A stretch of DNA of 64,000 bases from Candidatus Nitrospira nitrificans (GTDB lineage: Bacteria; Nitrospirota; Nitrospiria; Nitrospirales; Nitrospiraceae). The position numbers and the translations under genes are program-made. The stretch covers positions 310,001-374,000 of the forward strand of contig NZ_CZPZ01000012.1 in NCBI RefSeq assembly GCF_001458775.1, read 5' to 3'. Each line of letters opens with the position of its first letter. The first letter of the stretch is position 1. Of the stretch, positions 62,014 through 64,000 are shown one piece after another. The notes beneath the pieces were generated by a model. The model worked only from the letters and a program-made list of their open reading frames with translations. It was not told the DNA's origin and did not search any database.

Positions 62014-62148
62014 TTCACGGTGGTAGCACCCGGTTTCAAGCTTTGTCAAGGTGAGTCATCCGGTGATCAGGTGGTCGGATCTTGCGAGCGGCTCCATGGC
62101 GGTTAGGGATCCAATCTGAAAATTGCCGGGGCGCAATCCAACGCGAAA

Positions 62149-62189
62149 CGCATGAGGGGTCCGACTTGGTGGGACCAGGTCCTCATGCG
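62149..62189. repeat. 41-base interrupted inverted repeat between ubiE and pdhA
   Basis: CGCATGAGG (62149-62157) with CCTCATGCG (62181-62189), and inside it GGTCC (62158-62162) with GGACC (62172-62176), separated by a 4-base bulge. It lies in the divergent region between ubiE (minus) and pdhA (plus). It could be a terminator for neither gene, an operator, or a structured transcript start. Confidence 0.45.
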
Positions 62190-62224
62190 CTCTACAGCCC
62201 TTCTCGGTCGTCGTATGATTCTGG

Positions 62225-62254
62225 TTGAGTTGCCTTTGAGCCGACTTGCATAAT
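62225..62254 (+). promoter_or_regulatory. promoter of pdhA, possibly leaderless
   Basis: TTGAGT (62225-62230) and CATAAT (62249-62254) with 18-base spacing. The predicted start at about 62261 falls on the ATG of pdhA at 62262, and no SD precedes that ATG (ATAGTCGAT). The transcript may therefore be leaderless. Confidence 0.45.
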
Positions 62255-62261
62255 AGTCGAT

Positions 62262-63227
62262 ATGGACCCGGCTGATCTCCTCTCGCTGTATCGTCAGATG
62301 TTGCTGATTCGTCGATTCGAAGAGAAATCGGCGGAGATGTACGCCCTTGCCAAGATCGCCGGCTTTCTTCATTTGTATATCGGTGAGGAGGCGATCGCGG
62401 TCGGCGCCATCGCTTCCCTTCGGCCGGACGATTACGTCATCAGCGCCTATCGCGACCACGGACATTGTCTTGCGCGCGGGTCCGATCCGGGCCGAGTCAT
62501 GGCCGAGTTGTTCGGCAAGGCGACCGGCCTCTGCAAAGGCAAGGGCGGGTCGATGCACTTAATCGATCTGTCGCACAGGTTTATGGGTGGGTATGCCATC
62601 GTGGGAGGCCACATCCCGCTCGCAACGGGTCTGGCCTTTGCGAATAAATATCAATCGCTCGATCTGGTCACGGTCTGCTTTTTTGGTGAAGGGGCGCTGC
62701 CGAGCGGGCAGGCGCACGAGGCGTTCAACCTGGCTGCTCTGTGGAAACTGCCGGTGATCTTTATCTGTGAAAACAATCGGTATGGCATGGGCACACCGGC
62801 CGAACGGGCCATCGCGCTGTATGGGGATGTAGCCGAAACCGCTCGATCCTACGGCATCGCGGCGGAATCGGTGGACGGCATGGATGTGCTCGCGGTCCGT
62901 TCGGCGATGCAGCGGGTGGTGGCGCAGGTCCGTGCGGGGGATGGGCCTTGGTTCATCGAGGCGACGACCTACCGGTTCATGGGCCATTCGATGGCGGACC
63001 CGGCGCACGGTCACTACCGGACCAAAGAGGAAGTGGAGGAGTACCGAAAACGTGATCCGCTTGTCTTGTTGAAGCACGCCATGATGGCTCGGAAGCTGGC
63101 GGACGAGGCGGACTTCAAGCAGCTGGAGGGGGAAATCAGAGAAGTTGTGCGGGCCGCCGTGAAGTTTGCAGAAGAAAGTCCGTTTCCGGCCCGCTCGGAT
63201 CTGCACGCCGACGTCGTACAGGAGTAG
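62262..63227 (+). CDS. pdhA: pyruvate dehydrogenase E1 component, alpha subunit
   Basis: The thiamin-diphosphate-binding alpha chain of a 2-oxoacid dehydrogenase E1 heterotetramer, 321 residues. Segments: LLIRRFEEKSAEMYAL, YIGEEAIAVGAIASLRPDDYVISAYRDHGH, GKGGSMHLIDLSHRFMGGYAIVGGHIPLATG and the ThDP motif GEGALPSG...ICENNRYGMGTP. It converts pyruvate (by family norm; acetoin or branched-chain variants look similar) in the cytoplasm. pdhB starts seven bases after its stop. LipB upstream in the window would serve its lipoylated E2 partner. Confidence 0.93.
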   Translation: MDPADLLSLYRQMLLIRRFEEKSAEMYALAKIAGFLHLYIGEEAIAVGAIASLRPDDYVISAYRDHGHCLARGSDPGRVMAELFGKATGLCKGKGGSMHLIDLSHRFMGGYAIVGGHIPLATGLAFANKYQSLDLVTVCFFGEGALPSGQAHEAFNLAALWKLPVIFICENNRYGMGTPAERAIALYGDVAETARSYGIAAESVDGMDVLAVRSAMQRVVAQVRAGDGPWFIEATTYRFMGHSMADPAHGHYRTKEEVEEYRKRDPLVLLKHAMMARKLADEADFKQLEGEIREVVRAAVKFAEESPFPARSDLHADVVQE

Positions 63228-63234
63228 GCGAGCA

Positions 63235-64000
63235 ATGGAATTGTCGTATCGTGAAGCTCTGAATCAGGCCATGCGCGAGGAGATGCGCCGGGACCGGCGC
63301 ATCTTTTTGATCGGCGAAGACGTCGCCTACTATCAGGGCGCCTTCAAGGTCAGCAAAGGATTCGTCGAGGAGTTTGGGCCTCAGCGCGTGATCGATACGC
63401 CCATCACCGAAGCCGGCTTTACCGGCCTGGCCATCGGCGCCGCCATGGCGGGGTTGCATCCGATTGTAGAACTTATGACGATGAATTTCGGCGTCCTGGC
63501 CCTCGATCAGATCGTCAATAACGCCGCCAAAATCCGGTATATGTCCGGAGGACAACTGTCGGTGCCGCTCGTCATCCGCGGCCCCGGGAGCGCCGCCCAC
63601 CAGTTGGGGGCCCAGCATTCGCAAAGTCTGGAGGCCTGGTTCTGCCATGTGCCGGGACTGAAAGTCATCGCGCCCGCTACGCCGAACGATGCGAAAGGTC
63701 TGCTCAAGAGCGCGATCCGAGACCCTAACCCGGTCATCTTTATCGAAGCGCAGCTTTTGTACGGCACGAAGGGCGAGGTGCAAGAAGGTGAGTTCACTAT
63801 TCCAATCGGCGTCGCCGAGGTGAAACGGACGGGCCGGGACGTCACCATCGTCGCGTATTCGAAAATGCTGTTGCTCGCGCTGGAAGCCGCCGACGCGCTG
63901 AGCCGCGAAGAGGTCGAGGCGGAAGTGATCGATCTGCGCACGCTCAAACCGCTGGATCTTCAGACGATCGCGGCGTCGGTCAAAAAGACCGGGCGTCTGG
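63235..64000 (+). CDS. pdhB: pyruvate dehydrogenase E1 component, beta subunit (3' end outside window)
   Basis: 255 codons are visible and the frame is open to the edge. It begins MELSYREALNQAMREEMRRD, then FLIGEDVAYYQGAFKVSKGF, TPITEAGFTGLAIGAAMAGL, QIVNNAAKIRYMSGGQ and GAQHSQSLEAWFCHVPGLKVIAPATP. FIEAQLLYG follows, all beta-subunit marks of transketolase-like E1b. ATG 63235 has GGAGTAGG upstream, and the seven-base gap after pdhA indicates an operon. The full family length is about 325 residues, so roughly 70 are missing. Confidence 0.93.
   Translation, partial: MELSYREALNQAMREEMRRDRRIFLIGEDVAYYQGAFKVSKGFVEEFGPQRVIDTPITEAGFTGLAIGAAMAGLHPIVELMTMNFGVLALDQIVNNAAKIRYMSGGQLSVPLVIRGPGSAAHQLGAQHSQSLEAWFCHVPGLKVIAPATPNDAKGLLKSAIRDPNPVIFIEAQLLYGTKGEVQEGEFTIPIGVAEVKRTGRDVTIVAYSKMLLLALEAADALSREEVEAEVIDLRTLKPLDLQTIAASVKKTGRL

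Noticed and set aside
1-64000. CRISPR arrays, prophage or insertion sequences
   Set aside because: No regularly spaced repeats of 23-50 bases, no integrase, transposase or phage structural genes were seen in any frame.

Overview
The window reads as a gene-dense, roughly 57 % GC chromosomal segment of a Gram-negative, non-phototrophic bacterium. The best taxonomic guess is Nitrospira or a close relative in Nitrospirota. This is an inference from four points: several proteins carry small domains resembling the C-terminal domain of light-independent protochlorophyllide reductase (ChlB/BchB) although no photosynthesis gene is present; PstC and PstA have large extra domains; there is an LolA/Pal/Porin_O_P outer-membrane set; and a family of palindromic intergenic elements recurs. 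No phage, transposase or CRISPR array was seen. The window is mostly core genome with pockets of lineage-specific small proteins.

Layout. 0-2.4 kb: sulfate activation (cysD end, cysNC), separated by a palindromic element. 2.6-7.1 kb: a coiled/helix-hairpin-helix membrane protein, an HPP-type membrane protein, an AhpD-like protein with a divergent GlxA-type regulator, and a zinc-ribbon protein with two PCP-reductase-like domains, closed by a strong terminator. 7.2-11 kb: a membrane protein, a YebC-family regulator, then ruvA, a cysteine-rich secreted protein, and ruvB. 11-22 kb: a long collinear run, pheA-hisC-aroF-tyrA-aroA-cmk-plsC-rpsA-sppA-IHF, ending in a protein with four PCP-reductase-like repeats. 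It links aromatic amino-acid synthesis to translation and envelope functions. 22-26.5 kb: small and secreted proteins, a VCBS-repeat protein and a D,D-carboxypeptidase.

26.5-35.7 kb: lipB-gdhA, a sigma-70 family factor, nfeD-slipin, trmI, an SDR oxidoreductase, aroE-aroK and tRNA-Arg(TCG). 35.9-40.9 kb: mainly lineage-specific lipoproteins and microproteins, plus Pal, a PilZ protein and MsrA. 41-49 kb: a phosphate locus, with a Porin_O_P-type channel, then pstS behind a three-repeat Pho box, then pstC-pstA-pstB-phoU. 49-53 kb: ftsK, lolA and a 2-oxoglutarate/Fe(II) oxygenase.

54-55.2 kb: a stand-alone response regulator whose upstream region has a full sigma-54 layout (GG-N10-GC core, perfect IHF consensus, two upstream palindromes two helical turns apart), followed by another palindromic element. 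55.2-62 kb: a CopD-like membrane protein, a SPASM radical SAM enzyme with a C-terminal PCP-reductase-like domain, a double universal stress protein fused to a rubredoxin-like knuckle and three such domains, a B12-type radical SAM protein and UbiE/MenG. The window ends in pdhA and a truncated pdhB.

The most unusual content is the dispersed family of PCP-reductase-like repeat proteins and the sigma-54 promoter region. Stretches over about 300 bases without a gene are few; they are 37214-37621, 37955-38261 and 54690-55163, and each is described in the list.
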